NCBI RefSeq assembly: GCF_014649395.1
Contig: NZ_BMSY01000007.1
Location: 372,001-436,000, forward strand
Direction of reading: 5' to 3'
DNA length: 64,000 nucleotides
From: Streptomyces aureoverticillatus
Lineage (GTDB): Bacteria; Actinomycetota; Actinomycetes; Streptomycetales; Streptomycetaceae
Below, piece by piece: positions 55,456-63,991 of the stretch (position 1 is its first letter; the number at the start of each line of letters is the position of its first letter). Both the position numbers and the translations under genes were made by a program. The notes below the pieces were generated by a model that made no database searches, had not been told where the DNA came from, and saw only the letters and a list, made by a program, of their open reading frames with translations.

Positions 55456-57327
55456 TCAGATCCCCGAAGGGTCGGTCGGCCCCCGCCCGGAGAGCACTTC
55501 GCCGTACGCCTGCATCAGATCCGGCAGCCGCAGCGTCGACAGGTCGGTCCGGGTCGGTGCCCCGGGGTATCCGGAGAGCCGCAGGTCCCGGTAGGCGCAG
55601 CTCTTCTCGTACAGCGTCCGAAGGAACCTTCCGTTGCCCAGCTCGTCGATCCACGCCTGGTCGACCACGTGCCCGCTGATGGAGCGCAGCTCGTCGAGCG
55701 CCTCCTCGTCCCACACGTCGCCGTTCTCGGCGGCGAGGACCTCCCCGATGGCGGTGAGTTCCAGCGGTCGGTACGAGGGGAAGTCGACCCGCGTCGTGAA
55801 GCGGGAGGACAGCCCGGGGTTGGCGGCGAGCAGCCGGTCCATGCCCTCGGGGTAGCCGGCGAGGATCACCACGAGGTGGTCGCGATTGTCCTCGGCCCGC
55901 TTCAGGAGCACCTGGAGGGCCTCGTCGCCGTACGCGTCGCCCTTGCCGTAGCCGGAGTTGGACAGCGAATACGCCTCGTCGACGAAGAGGACGCCGCCGA
56001 TCGCCGAGTCGATGAGCTCGTTGGCCTTCACGGCGGTCTGGCCCAGGTACTCGCCGACCAGATCGGCCCGTTGGGCCTCCACGAGGTGGTCGCCGCCGAG
56101 CAGCCCGAGGGCGTAGAAGACCCGCCCGAGGATCCGGGCCACGGTGGTCTTGCCGGTGCCGGAGGGGCCGGAGAAGACGAAGTGTCGTTTCGGCGGCTGC
56201 ACCGGAAGCCCCTGCGCGGCCCGCAGGCGCGCCATGTTGAGCTGCGCGGACAGCGCCTTGACCTGGCGTTTGACCGGTTCCAGGCCGACCATGCGCTCCA
56301 GCTCGGCGAGCGCCTGCTCAAGCAGGGCGGGGTCCGTGGGCCCCGGCGGGAGCTGCGAGGGAACGGGCTTGATCGGGATGACGGCCTTCTCGCGCACCGT
56401 GTCGGCGTCGGACGGGCCGCCGCCGGGCGGCAGTTCGGGCTCGGTGACCTTCAAATCGCGGCCCTCGGTGCCGAACAGGGCGTCCACGCCGTCGGGTCCG
56501 TCGAGCGCGTCCTGGCCGATGCCGGTGAGGGCGATCGCGGCCAGGTCGGTGCCGTCGTCGTATCCGTCGCCCTCGGCGATCGCGGCGAGCCGCGCGGAGG
56601 TGTCCATGAAGGCGGGGTCGACCCGGTGCACCGCGCGGTACAGCGGCAGGGCGGCGGCGGAGCGGCCGGTGCCCTCGTGCGCGCGGGCCAGCCAGTAGCG
56701 CAGCTCCTTGCGCTGCGGCTGCTCGCTGCGGCAGCGCATCAGCGCGGCGGAGAGCAGCGGTTCGGCCTGGCCGTACATCTCCAGGCGGACGCGGGCCATG
56801 CCGCCGAAGAGGCCCGCCTCGATGCCGAGCATCGCGTCGTCGGTCAGCGGGTCGGTGTGCCGCACCAACTGCTCCCAGTCCTTGACCAGATAGGCGCGGC
56901 AGGCGTGCAGGAAGCGCACCTGCGCGTCGGCGTCGACGGGCGGCAGTCCGGCGAGCGCCCGGTCGAGCTCCGGCACGTGGCGTCCGTCCAGCCAGTGCGA
57001 GGCGTGCGCGAGCAGCAGGTCGCGGGTGGACTCCAGGACGGGCTGCACCCACCAGCCGAGCCAGTACCAGGAGTTGAGGGTGCGCACGTGCCGGGCGCGC
57101 TGTTCGCCGAAGCGGTCGCGGTGCTGGAACATCCGCAGGAGCGCCGTCGTCGTGTCGATGCGCAGCGCGTGCAGCCCGAGCCAGCCGTCGGCCATGCCCG
57201 GATCCATGCGCACCGCGGCCCGGAACTCCTCCTCGGCCTGCGGATAGGCGCCCATCGTGTAGGCGTCGACCCCCCGCAGCCAGGCGAGGTCGGCCGGGGC
57301 GGTGGCGCCCTGCGTGCCGAAGTCCAT
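55456..57327 (-). CDS. EccA/CbbX-like AAA+ ATPase with N-terminal TPR domain
   Basis: 623 residues. The N-terminal ~280 residues are TPR-like helical repeats (VDAYTMGAYPQAEEEFRAAVRMDPG; ALPLYRAVHRVDPAF). A linker leads to an AAA+ domain with Walker A GPSGTGKTT near residue 386, Walker B GVLFVDEAY and sensor LAGYPEGMDRL. This layout matches EccA of type VII secretion and CbxX/CfqX ATPases. No other type VII genes are nearby, so it is an orphan here. ATG 57327 has GGGGGA upstream; GTG 57339 is an alternative start. Confidence 0.88.
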   Translation of the reverse strand: MDFGTQGATAPADLAWLRGVDAYTMGAYPQAEEEFRAAVRMDPGMADGWLGLHALRIDTTTALLRMFQHRDRFGEQRARHVRTLNSWYWLGWWVQPVLESTRDLLLAHASHWLDGRHVPELDRALAGLPPVDADAQVRFLHACRAYLVKDWEQLVRHTDPLTDDAMLGIEAGLFGGMARVRLEMYGQAEPLLSAALMRCRSEQPQRKELRYWLARAHEGTGRSAAALPLYRAVHRVDPAFMDTSARLAAIAEGDGYDDGTDLAAIALTGIGQDALDGPDGVDALFGTEGRDLKVTEPELPPGGGPSDADTVREKAVIPIKPVPSQLPPGPTDPALLEQALAELERMVGLEPVKRQVKALSAQLNMARLRAAQGLPVQPPKRHFVFSGPSGTGKTTVARILGRVFYALGLLGGDHLVEAQRADLVGEYLGQTAVKANELIDSAIGGVLFVDEAYSLSNSGYGKGDAYGDEALQVLLKRAEDNRDHLVVILAGYPEGMDRLLAANPGLSSRFTTRVDFPSYRPLELTAIGEVLAAENGDVWDEEALDELRSISGHVVDQAWIDELGNGRFLRTLYEKSCAYRDLRLSGYPGAPTRTDLSTLRLPDLMQAYGEVLSGRGPTDPSGI

Positions 57328-57625
57328 CACGTCCCCCACAAACCGTGCCCCCGTTTGTGTACCACCGGGCCGGTGCCCGCCGGCAACTGAGCTGAACCGC
57401 CATGCTGCGGACGGGAGTTGACCCGGTGCGTGGAGCAGCCGTCCGAAGTCGCACCGAGATGCATCGTACCTGCGTGGGAGCGTCTCGCCGTAGGGTGCCG
57501 CAGCGTGGGATCGCCGTCGGGGGCGGGTGCGGGCCCCTGGCGGGGCCAGGGCAAGGGGAGGCCCGATGGTGACCCAGGGTGAGCGATCGGCGGCTCATGG
57601 CGCCCGGCGCGGAGGGGTGAAGGGC

Positions 57626-57695
57626 AGAACGAAGCCCCCGATCACGGGGGAACAACCGGGGGCTTCGCGTCTGTGGGCGACCCGAAAGGCCGCAC
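57626..57695 (-). ncRNA. Candidate small RNA or attenuated leader
   Basis: On the minus strand a promoter TTGACC (57731-57726), 18-bp spacer, TACGTT (57707-57702) predicts a start near 57695. About 30 nt later an intrinsic-type hairpin GAAGCCCCCG (57666-57657) / CGGGGGCTTC (57640-57631) is followed by GTTCTG. The result is a ~70-nt unit with no ORF, ~300 nt upstream of the AAA+ gene. It could be a free small RNA or an attenuator for that gene. The rest of 57328-57790 holds nothing recognised. Confidence 0.5.
57631..57666 (-). terminator. Hairpin ending the candidate small RNA
   Basis: Perfect 10-bp outer stem GAAGCCCCCG/CGGGGGCTTC with a 16-nt loop that itself contains CCCCC able to pair alternatively with the GGGGG of the stem. 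GTTCTG follows on the minus strand. Confidence 0.6.
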
Positions 57696-57701
57696 ATTGA
57701 G

Positions 57702-57731
57702 AACGTAAGTCCTGTAAGGCCCCTGGGTCAA
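57702..57731 (-). promoter_or_regulatory. Strong sigma-70-type promoter on the minus strand
   Basis: TTGACC and TACGTT separated by 18 bp, one of the best matches to the housekeeping consensus in the window. It reads toward the hairpin at 57631-57666. Confidence 0.55.
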
Positions 57732-57790
57732 GCCGAGTTGGGGCACTCGCGAAAACTGGCCACACCGCCCGGAAGCGGGTTTCCGCCGGT

Positions 57791-58459
57791 TCAGCTCACT
57801 GCCGACGGGCCTTCACCCTGAGTGACGATTTGGGTCAGCGCTGCCGTCCCGTCGGGCCCCGGGAGCACCTCGTATCCCTCCCGCAACTCGCGTACGAGCA
57901 GCTGAGCGAAGGGGCGGGACGGGTCTTCGGCGAAATGATGCCGCTCGGCGGCCTCCCAGCCGTCCCAGAACCCGCTCAGCGCCGGTCCGTCACGGCGGCG
58001 TCCGCGGGCCCAGGACGCCTCCTGAGGCAGGTCCATCCACAGCAGCCCCGCCAGGAACGGCCGTAGCATCCGGCGGCCCGCGCCGACACCCTCCAACAGG
58101 ACCACGGGTTCGGCCGGCAGGGGGCGGTCGGCAGGACCGAAACGGCGCGCGTGCCAGTCGTACGCCGCGTAGTGCGCCGTATCTCCGCGGGTCAGCGGCT
58201 CGACGACCTGCCGCAGCAGCCGGTCCGTCCATGCGAACAACTCGGCGTGGCTCGCGATGTCGTCGAGCCGCAGCACCGGGGCCCCGCCGAGCGCCTCGGC
58301 CAGATGCGTCGTGAAGGTCGACTTGCCGGAGCCCGCGTGTCCGTCGACGGCGACCAGCCGGACGGGCCCGCAGGACGGCGGCAGGCGGCGCAGGGCGTGG
58401 GCGAGGCGCGGGAGAGCCATGGGGCGGGGGAGGGGTGCGGGGCGGTGCGTATCGGTCAT
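57791..58459 (-). CDS. P-loop uridine kinase-like protein
   Basis: 222 residues. Walker A is GHAGSGKST (about residues 40-48) in a uridine kinase/phosphoribulokinase-like fold; RLDDIASHAELFAW provides the Asp of the phosphoryl-acceptor site, and VVLLEGVGAGRRMLRPFL resembles the lid region. It probably phosphorylates a nucleoside or similar small molecule; the substrate is not evident. ATG 58459 is the first start. It is divergent from the C39-like peptidase gene. Confidence 0.8.
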   Translation of the reverse strand: MTDTHRPAPLPRPMALPRLAHALRRLPPSCGPVRLVAVDGHAGSGKSTFTTHLAEALGGAPVLRLDDIASHAELFAWTDRLLRQVVEPLTRGDTAHYAAYDWHARRFGPADRPLPAEPVVLLEGVGAGRRMLRPFLAGLLWMDLPQEASWARGRRRDGPALSGFWDGWEAAERHHFAEDPSRPFAQLLVRELREGYEVLPGPDGTAALTQIVTQGEGPSAVS

Positions 58460-58540
58460 CGTCGGTCAGCCTACGGGCCAGGGGCGCGCGCGATGCAGTT
58501 CGCGCCCCGTGTGCGCGGTTCAGCGCGCCGTCCCAGGTCA

Positions 58541-58565
58541 TACCAGTGGTAGACGCCAATATTGG
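58541..58565. promoter_or_regulatory. Paired palindromes in the kinase/peptidase divergent gap
   Basis: TACCAGTGGTA (58541-58551) and CCAATATTGG (58556-58565) are both perfect palindromes with centres ~14.5 bp apart. They are candidate operator sites for either divergent gene. The A+T-rich second one stands out in this genome. Confidence 0.4.
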
Positions 58566-58691
58566 TGGGCGCCGTCCCGGTCGGATCGCTGGCAGAACCC
58601 GTCGGCGACCGGCCATAGTTGGCGCACTGTCGTGTACCTGACCATCACCGTCCGGCTGCGGCCGGAAACCATCGACCGGGGGTCCCCGTCC

Positions 58692-60107
58692 ATGGACCGA
58701 GCTGAAGACATGTCCCGCAGAAGACTCCTCGCCACGGCGGCCGGCGCGGCGGCGGTGGCCGCCGTCGCTGCCACGGCGGCCACGGCAGTCACCACGGCCA
58801 CCGCGTCCCCGGCGGGGGCCGCCCCCGCCGCCCGCCGTCGTCCGCCCCGCGCCGACCGCCTGGTGGACAACCGCTTCTGGACCTCCCGCAAGGACTGGAG
58901 CTCCGGGACGGCGAGCGGCACCCGCGTCGTCGCCAAGGGCCGCCCGGGCGTCGAGATCGCCACCTCGGCCGGCACCACCGACTACACCGACCCGCACACC
59001 GGCAGGGCCGCCACCTGGGAGTACGCTCGGTGGACCGGACCCGCGCACCGCTGTGCCGTGCCCGCCACGGAGGTCATCTCCTCCTGGAACGCCCGCACCC
59101 CCACCGGAACCTGGATCCAGGTCGAACTGGAGGCCACGTACTCCGACGGCGGCACCTCCCCCTGGTACGTCCTCGGCCGCTGGAACTCGGGCGACGACCG
59201 GCAGCAGCCGCAGGCCGCGGTCATAAGGCGCACCTCCGTCGACGACCAGTCCGACGGCAGGACGACCGTCTGGACGGACACCCTGTCCGTCGACGACACC
59301 ACGAGCGACCTGCGCGTGGTCTCGTACCGCCTGCGTCTGACGCTGTACCGCAAGCCGGGCACCGCGCTCACGCCCACGGTGTGGCGGCTCGGCGCGATGG
59401 CCTCCGCCGTTCCCGACCGCTTCACGGTGCCCGCCTCCGAGCCGGGGCTCGCCAAGGAGCTGACGGTGCCGCGCTATTCGCAGGACATCCACAAGGGGCA
59501 GTACCCGGAGTACGACAACGGCGGCGAGGCGTGGTGCAGCCCCACGTCGTCGCAGATGATCCTGGAGTACTGGGGGCGCAGGCCGACGGCGGACGACCTG
59601 GCCTGGGTCGACCCGGACTTCGCCGACCCGCAGGTGTGTCACGCGGCCCGCTTCACCTACGACTACCAGTACGGGGGCTGCGGCAACTGGCCGTTCAACG
59701 CGGCCTACGCGGCGACGTACCAGGACATGCAGGCCGTCGTCACGCGGCTCGGCTCGCTCACCGACCTGGAGACGCTGATCCGGGCGGGCATCCCCGCGAT
59801 CACCTCGCAGTCCTTCCTCAAGGAAGAGCTGACCGGCGCCGGTTACGGCACCGCGGGCCATCTGATGACGGTCGTCGGCTTCACCGAGAGCGGTGACGTG
59901 ATCGCCAACGACCCGGCGTCGCCGAGCAATCCGGCGGTACGCCGCGTCTACAAGAGGCGCGAGTTCGAGAACATCTGGCTGCGCACCAAGCGCAAGAACG
60001 CCCAGGGCACGGTGGTCTCCGGGACGGGCGGGGTCTGTTACCTGTACTTCCCCGTGAACCTCACGAAGGAGCAGGTGGGCGCGCTGCTCGCGGTCGGCGT
60101 GCGCTGA
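58692..60107 (+). CDS. Tat-exported C39-like cysteine peptidase
   Basis: 471 residues. The N-terminus has a twin-arginine signal (MSRRRLLATAAGAAAVAAVAA) ending near SPAGAAPAA. An N-terminal beta-rich domain (~60-240) precedes a papain-like C39_2 domain with C282 in GGEAWCSPTSSQM, H390 in GTAGHLMTVVGF and D407 in IANDPAS. It probably acts as a secreted peptidase; the substrate is unknown. Starts at 58692 (after GGGGG) and 58710 are both possible; 58710 would begin exactly at the Tat motif. Confidence 0.87.
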   Translation: MDRAEDMSRRRLLATAAGAAAVAAVAATAATAVTTATASPAGAAPAARRRPPRADRLVDNRFWTSRKDWSSGTASGTRVVAKGRPGVEIATSAGTTDYTDPHTGRAATWEYARWTGPAHRCAVPATEVISSWNARTPTGTWIQVELEATYSDGGTSPWYVLGRWNSGDDRQQPQAAVIRRTSVDDQSDGRTTVWTDTLSVDDTTSDLRVVSYRLRLTLYRKPGTALTPTVWRLGAMASAVPDRFTVPASEPGLAKELTVPRYSQDIHKGQYPEYDNGGEAWCSPTSSQMILEYWGRRPTADDLAWVDPDFADPQVCHAARFTYDYQYGGCGNWPFNAAYAATYQDMQAVVTRLGSLTDLETLIRAGIPAITSQSFLKEELTGAGYGTAGHLMTVVGFTESGDVIANDPASPSNPAVRRVYKRREFENIWLRTKRKNAQGTVVSGTGGVCYLYFPVNLTKEQVGALLAVGVR

Positions 60108-60113
60108 GGGTGC

Positions 60114-60143
60114 GGCCCCGTCCCGGCGAGGCGGGACGGGGCC
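60114..60143. terminator. Bidirectional terminator between peptidase genes
   Basis: GGCCCCGTCCCG (60114-60125) and CGGGACGGGGCC (60132-60143) form a perfect 12-bp stem with loop GCGAGG, followed by CCTTGCTC. Confidence 0.8.
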
Positions 60144-60176
60144 CCTTGCTCAGGAATCCGGCAGGGAGGACCGCCC

Positions 60177-61664
60177 TCAGGCCGCCGGATCCACCACCCA
60201 GTCCGGGTGACCCGGCATCGGCGGTGTCTTCGGGCCGTACAGCCACGGCTTGAGGAAGCCCTCCAGATCCTCGCCAGCGACCTTCGAGGCGAGGTCGACG
60301 TAGTCCTGGGTGCTCGCGGTCTTCCCGCGGTACTCGCTGACCCAGGCGCGCTCGATCTTCTGGAAGGTGGCGTCGCCGACCTTCTCGCGCAGCGCGTACA
60401 GGACCAGCGCGGAGCCGTCGTACCGCATCCGCTTGAAGAGGTTCGGCTCGGTGGGCTCCGCGGGCGCGCCGAAGTCGCGGCGCCACTGGTCGTGCGCCTT
60501 GTACGCGGCTTTCATGGCGGCCTCGAAGCTGTCGCCGCCGTGCTCCTCGGAGTACATGCGCTCGTAGAAGCGGGCGTGCCCCTCGCTGACCCACAGGTCG
60601 GACCAGCTCTTGAGGGCGACGCTGTCGCCGAACCACTGGTGGGTCAGCTCGTGCACCAGGTTCCGCTCGGCGTCGACCCGGGTGCCGAGCAGGTCGGCCT
60701 TGGGGACGAGTGAGAGGGTCTGGGTCTCCAGGGCGACGGCCAGGTCGGTGTCGCCGACGAGGATGCCGTAGCGGTTGAAGGGGTACTTGCCGAGCTTCCG
60801 CTCCAGCCAGGCCAGGTGGTCCGGGGTGAGCTTGCGGTACTGCGCGGTCGGCTCGACCAGTGCGTCCGGCACGATGTCGCGCAGCGGCAGGCCGCCGGGG
60901 CCGGTGCTGTCGACCATCGTGAACTTCCCGACGGCGAGCTGCACGAGCTGGGTGGACAGCGGCTGTTCGGAGTCGTACGTCCAGCGCACCCGGTCGCCGG
61001 AGACCTTGGCCTTGCCGGTCAGCTTGCCGTTGGCGACGGCCGTCAGGTCCTTCGGCGTGGTGATCCGGAAGGTGATGGGCGCACGCCGGCTCGGATGGTC
61101 GTTGGCGGGGAAGATCAGGCGGGCGCCGTTGGGCTGCGGGTAGACGACCGTGCCGTCGGGCGTGGGGATCCAGCCGTAGTCCTCGATGGCGTCGTCGCGG
61201 TGCCGGGTCTGGGTGGGGTCGGCGGTGTACGTGACCTTGACCGTGAAGGAACGGCCCTCGGGGATCGGGGACTTGGGTGTGACCGTCAGCTCGTCGCCCT
61301 CGCGCGAGGTGCCGGCCGCCTTGCCGTCGACGGTGACCGCGTGCAGCGTGTTGCCGCCGAAGTCGAGGTTGAAGCGGGACAGGGACTGGGTGGCGGTGGC
61401 CTTGATGGTGGCGGACGCGCCGAAGGGGGTCTTCGGGGCCTGCCAGTCGAAGTCCAGGTAGTAGCGGTCGACGGAGTATCCGCCGTTGCCGTCGAGGGGG
61501 AACATCGGGTCGCCGAGCCCCGGCGCGCCGGGTGTCGGCTTCTCCGCTGCCGCCGGAGTGGCGTACGAGACCGGTCCGGTGAGGGCGGCCGCCGCCGTCA
61601 CGGCCGCCGCGAGGGCGAGCCGTGCTCTGCGGTTGCTTCGGCGAGGCGTCCAGGTCGTGCTCAT
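60177..61664 (-). CDS. Secreted M1-family metallopeptidase
   Basis: 495 residues. A signal peptide (RRARLALAAAVTAAAALTGPVSYATPAAA) precedes a beta-sandwich N-domain and a thermolysin-like domain with the zinc site H338-E339-x-x-H342 and E361 18 residues later (HELTHQWFGD ... WVSEGHARFYE). The substrate-anchoring GAMEN motif of aminopeptidases is replaced by ALETQTLS. It lacks the long C-terminal domain of aminopeptidase N. ATG 61664 has GAAAGG upstream; the frame to 61715 is rejected. Confidence 0.93.
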   Translation of the reverse strand: MSTTWTPRRSNRRARLALAAAVTAAAALTGPVSYATPAAAEKPTPGAPGLGDPMFPLDGNGGYSVDRYYLDFDWQAPKTPFGASATIKATATQSLSRFNLDFGGNTLHAVTVDGKAAGTSREGDELTVTPKSPIPEGRSFTVKVTYTADPTQTRHRDDAIEDYGWIPTPDGTVVYPQPNGARLIFPANDHPSRRAPITFRITTPKDLTAVANGKLTGKAKVSGDRVRWTYDSEQPLSTQLVQLAVGKFTMVDSTGPGGLPLRDIVPDALVEPTAQYRKLTPDHLAWLERKLGKYPFNRYGILVGDTDLAVALETQTLSLVPKADLLGTRVDAERNLVHELTHQWFGDSVALKSWSDLWVSEGHARFYERMYSEEHGGDSFEAAMKAAYKAHDQWRRDFGAPAEPTEPNLFKRMRYDGSALVLYALREKVGDATFQKIERAWVSEYRGKTASTQDYVDLASKVAGEDLEGFLKPWLYGPKTPPMPGHPDWVVDPAA

Positions 61665-61871
61665 CGGAAACCTTTCGGTCGGATGCTGCGCGGACGTACG
61701 CCGTCTTAGACGCATGGCGATCCGCCGCAGTTGTGGTCACGCGTGACCAACGTCTCGCTCAGGATTCCGGGTACGGCTGGCATGGTGGTAGGAGCCAGTG
61801 GGGGGAATGTCCACTGCCCAGCCCGGCCGAGGGACACCGATGCCGGCCGAAGAACGTCAGCGAGAAGCCAT

Positions 61872-62015
61872 ATGACCGCGACCTCCGCCACCGCCGTCCG
61901 CCCGAAGGCCCGCACCGGCGGCCCCGAGGACGGGCCGAACGTCCTGGAGCACATCGCAGGATGGACCCTCGTCGTCGTGCTCGCGATGCTCGTCAGCCAG
62001 GCCGGTCTTCTGTGA
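61872..62015 (+). CDS. Small single-pass membrane peptide (47 residues)
   Basis: ATG 61872 (after GAGAAG) opens a 47-codon frame. Residues 1-25 are hydrophilic (PKARTGGPEDGPNVLEH) and the C-terminus is one hydrophobic helix (IAGWTLVVVLAMLVSQAGLL). Upstream in-frame starts are less likely. Its last 23 nt overlap the end of the convergent membrane-protein gene. The function is unknown. Confidence 0.65.
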   Translation: MTATSATAVRPKARTGGPEDGPNVLEHIAGWTLVVVLAMLVSQAGLL

Positions 62016-63009
62016 CCTGAGTCTCACCGCCGGGCCCGGACGGGCCGGACACCGATGATCCGGACACCGATGATCCGGACACCGACGAGCCGGACGCGGA
62101 GGCCGCCAGGCCGGACCCGGCCGCGAGGTCGGACCCGGCCGCGAGGTCGAGATCCGCCCGCCAGTGCCGGTGCGGCACCCCCACCAGGCCGTACAGCCGC
62201 CGCACCGGCGACCGCCCCGGCAGCAGCACCACCCCGGCCAGCACCGCGAACAGCGGCAGCCCCAGCCAGCCGCCGAGCAGCCGCACGAGCACGCTCGCGG
62301 TGACCGCGCCGACGAACGGCAGGCCGTACACCCCCGCGGCCGCGATGGCGATCGCGAGGACGCGGTGGACCTTGCGGTCCTCGTCCGCGCCGGGCAGCGA
62401 CCAGCCCTCCAGAAGCCAGCCGATCTCCGTCATCAGCATGGTCCCGATCACGGCAGCGCCGAAGACGAGCAGCGCGAGGAACGTGCCGGACGTCAGGAAG
62501 TCCAGGGCGTTGTTGACGACGCTGTCCTGCGGCCAGTCCGCCCAGTCGCGCGCGCCGGGCGACAGGAACCGCTCGTAACCGCTGCCGTCCCAGCCGTGCA
62601 CGAGCGTGCCGAACAGCAGGAAGTAGCCGCCCACGCACTGCAGGTACGCCCAGTACCCGGCGCCCACGAGCACCAGCATCTGCGCCGCGAGGAACCCGAG
62701 GATCGCGGCGACGGGGATCCCGCCCGCGTAGAACAGGACGAAGCCCGCCCACACGCCGTCGTGGCCGCGGGCCACGTGCATGGTCGCCCACGACGGGTTC
62801 TGCCAGAGCAGGAAGAGGCCGGTCGGCACCATCAGGACGGCCGCGAAGAGCACCGTCAGCGCCAGATAGGGGTTGGCGGCGCGGCTGCGGGTGCGCGGGC
62901 CCTCGCCCGCGTTGATCCGCTCCCACACCTGGAGCTGGCGGCCCGCGGCGAGCGCGAACGTCGCGCCCGCCGCGTACGCCCAGAACAGCGCGGCCTGGAT
63001 CTGGATCAC
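61993..63009 (-). CDS. Multi-pass membrane protein of unknown function with repetitive C-terminus
   Basis: 338 residues with ~8 hydrophobic segments beginning MIQIQAALFWAYAAGATFALA, with aromatic-rich loops (LVHGWDGSGYERFLSPGARDWADWP). I do not recognise the family. The C-terminal ~50 residues are low-complexity: two DLAAGS units, then GSSVS repeats, encoded by tandem 18-bp and 15-bp DNA repeats at 62046-62147. It lies 19 nt after the DUF6114 gene, so probably one operon. Confidence 0.8.
   Translation of the reverse strand: MIQIQAALFWAYAAGATFALAAGRQLQVWERINAGEGPRTRSRAANPYLALTVLFAAVLMVPTGLFLLWQNPSWATMHVARGHDGVWAGFVLFYAGGIPVAAILGFLAAQMLVLVGAGYWAYLQCVGGYFLLFGTLVHGWDGSGYERFLSPGARDWADWPQDSVVNNALDFLTSGTFLALLVFGAAVIGTMLMTEIGWLLEGWSLPGADEDRKVHRVLAIAIAAAGVYGLPFVGAVTASVLVRLLGGWLGLPLFAVLAGVVLLPGRSPVRRLYGLVGVPHRHWRADLDLAAGSDLAAGSGLAASASGSSVSGSSVSGSSVSGPSGPGGETQVTEDRPG
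62046..62147. repeat. Tandem 15-bp and 18-bp repeats
   Basis: CGGACACCGATGATC at 62046-62060 and 62061-62075, with a variant at 62076-62090; then CGGACCCGGCCGCGAGGT twice at 62112-62147. They encode the repetitive tail of the minus-strand membrane protein and are likely length-variable. Confidence 0.9.
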
Positions 63010-63028
63010 GGCGGCGCTCCTTTCCGGG

Positions 63029-63991
63029 TCACGCCCGCGCCTCCAGTCTCAGCCCGCCCGCGACGATCGTGTCGGAGGTGACCAGCGCCTGCTCGGCGCT
63101 GACCTCCGTCATGAAGACGAACGGCGGGACGAGGGGCGGCACCGGCAGCCGGTCCGGCGTGAAGGTCAGGCAGAGGATGCCCTCGATGCAGCCCTTGAAC
63201 TTGGTCAGATAGAGCGTGACCTTGCCGTCGAGGTCCAACGTGTCGGCCCCGAGGGACAGTTCACGGCTGCCGTCGCGGGTGGTCAGGCGGTAGTCGGTGA
63301 GCGACGCGGCGTTCATCCGCAGCACCATCACCTTCAGCGGGCCGTCGGCGGTCGGAATGTCGCGTACGCCCGCGACGATGAAGCCCTGCGGGGCGAACAG
63401 CGTAGTGGTGACCGTCGGCGGCGTGCGCGGCGCCACGATCGCCCCGTCGCCGGGCGCCGCCTTCGCCGGGGCGGCGCCCCACAGCACCGCCCCGGCGAGC
63501 ACCACCGGCAGGAGCACGGCCAGCGTCCGCGTGCCCTGCCCGTCGCGCACCCTCGGCCGCCCGGCCGCCTCCTGGTCGTCGTCCGGGACGGGCGTCCACC
63601 CGAAGCCCATGGCGCTGCCCACGATGCCGAGCAGCATGCCGATCAGGAACCCGCCGAGATTCGTCGCCGCGAACGAGACCACCGACAGGATCAGGGCGTT
63701 GATCGACACGTAGTGGTGCGCGTGCGGCAGCAGCCACAGGAACAACCCGGCGACCATCAGTGCGATCCCGATGCCGATCGCGGCGATCCCGCCGAGCCCG
63801 AGACTCACCAGGACCGTGAGCGGCGACAGTGGCACGACGAGCAGCTCCGCCCCGCCGAGGATCAGCAGCAGCCCGCCCCAGAAGGGCCGGGTGCGCCGCC
63901 ATCTGCGCAGGACGCGCCGCAGGTCCCGCAGGGGAAGCCGTTCGTCGAGCCAGCCCCCGGCGCGCGGGGCGCCCGGTCCGTTCAGAAGCAC
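63029..63991 (-). CDS. DUF6114-family membrane protein (5' end may lie outside the window)
   Basis: At least 320 residues. The N-terminal half matches DUF6114: RRTRPFWGGLLLILGGAELL, helices with GIAAIGIGIALMVAGLFLWLLPHAHHYVSINALILSVVSFAATNLGGF. After a linker and another hydrophobic segment (LAVLLPVVLAGAVLWGAAPAKAAP) comes a soluble domain (TTTLFAPQGFIVAGVRDI ... GDTIVAGG-type end) with a CIEGILC Cys pair. A GTG at 63991 could be the start, but the frame stays open to the window edge. The function is unknown. Confidence 0.78.
   Translation of the reverse strand: MLLNGPGAPRAGGWLDERLPLRDLRRVLRRWRRTRPFWGGLLLILGGAELLVVPLSPLTVLVSLGLGGIAAIGIGIALMVAGLFLWLLPHAHHYVSINALILSVVSFAATNLGGFLIGMLLGIVGSAMGFGWTPVPDDDQEAAGRPRVRDGQGTRTLAVLLPVVLAGAVLWGAAPAKAAPGDGAIVAPRTPPTVTTTLFAPQGFIVAGVRDIPTADGPLKVMVLRMNAASLTDYRLTTRDGSRELSLGADTLDLDGKVTLYLTKFKGCIEGILCLTFTPDRLPVPPLVPPFVFMTEVSAEQALVTSDTIVAGGLRLEARA

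Noticed and set aside
57626-57695. Identification of the small RNA as 6C RNA
   Set aside because: C-rich loops are suggestive, but the two paired C6 stem-loops are not clearly present and the known Streptomyces locus is, to my knowledge, elsewhere.
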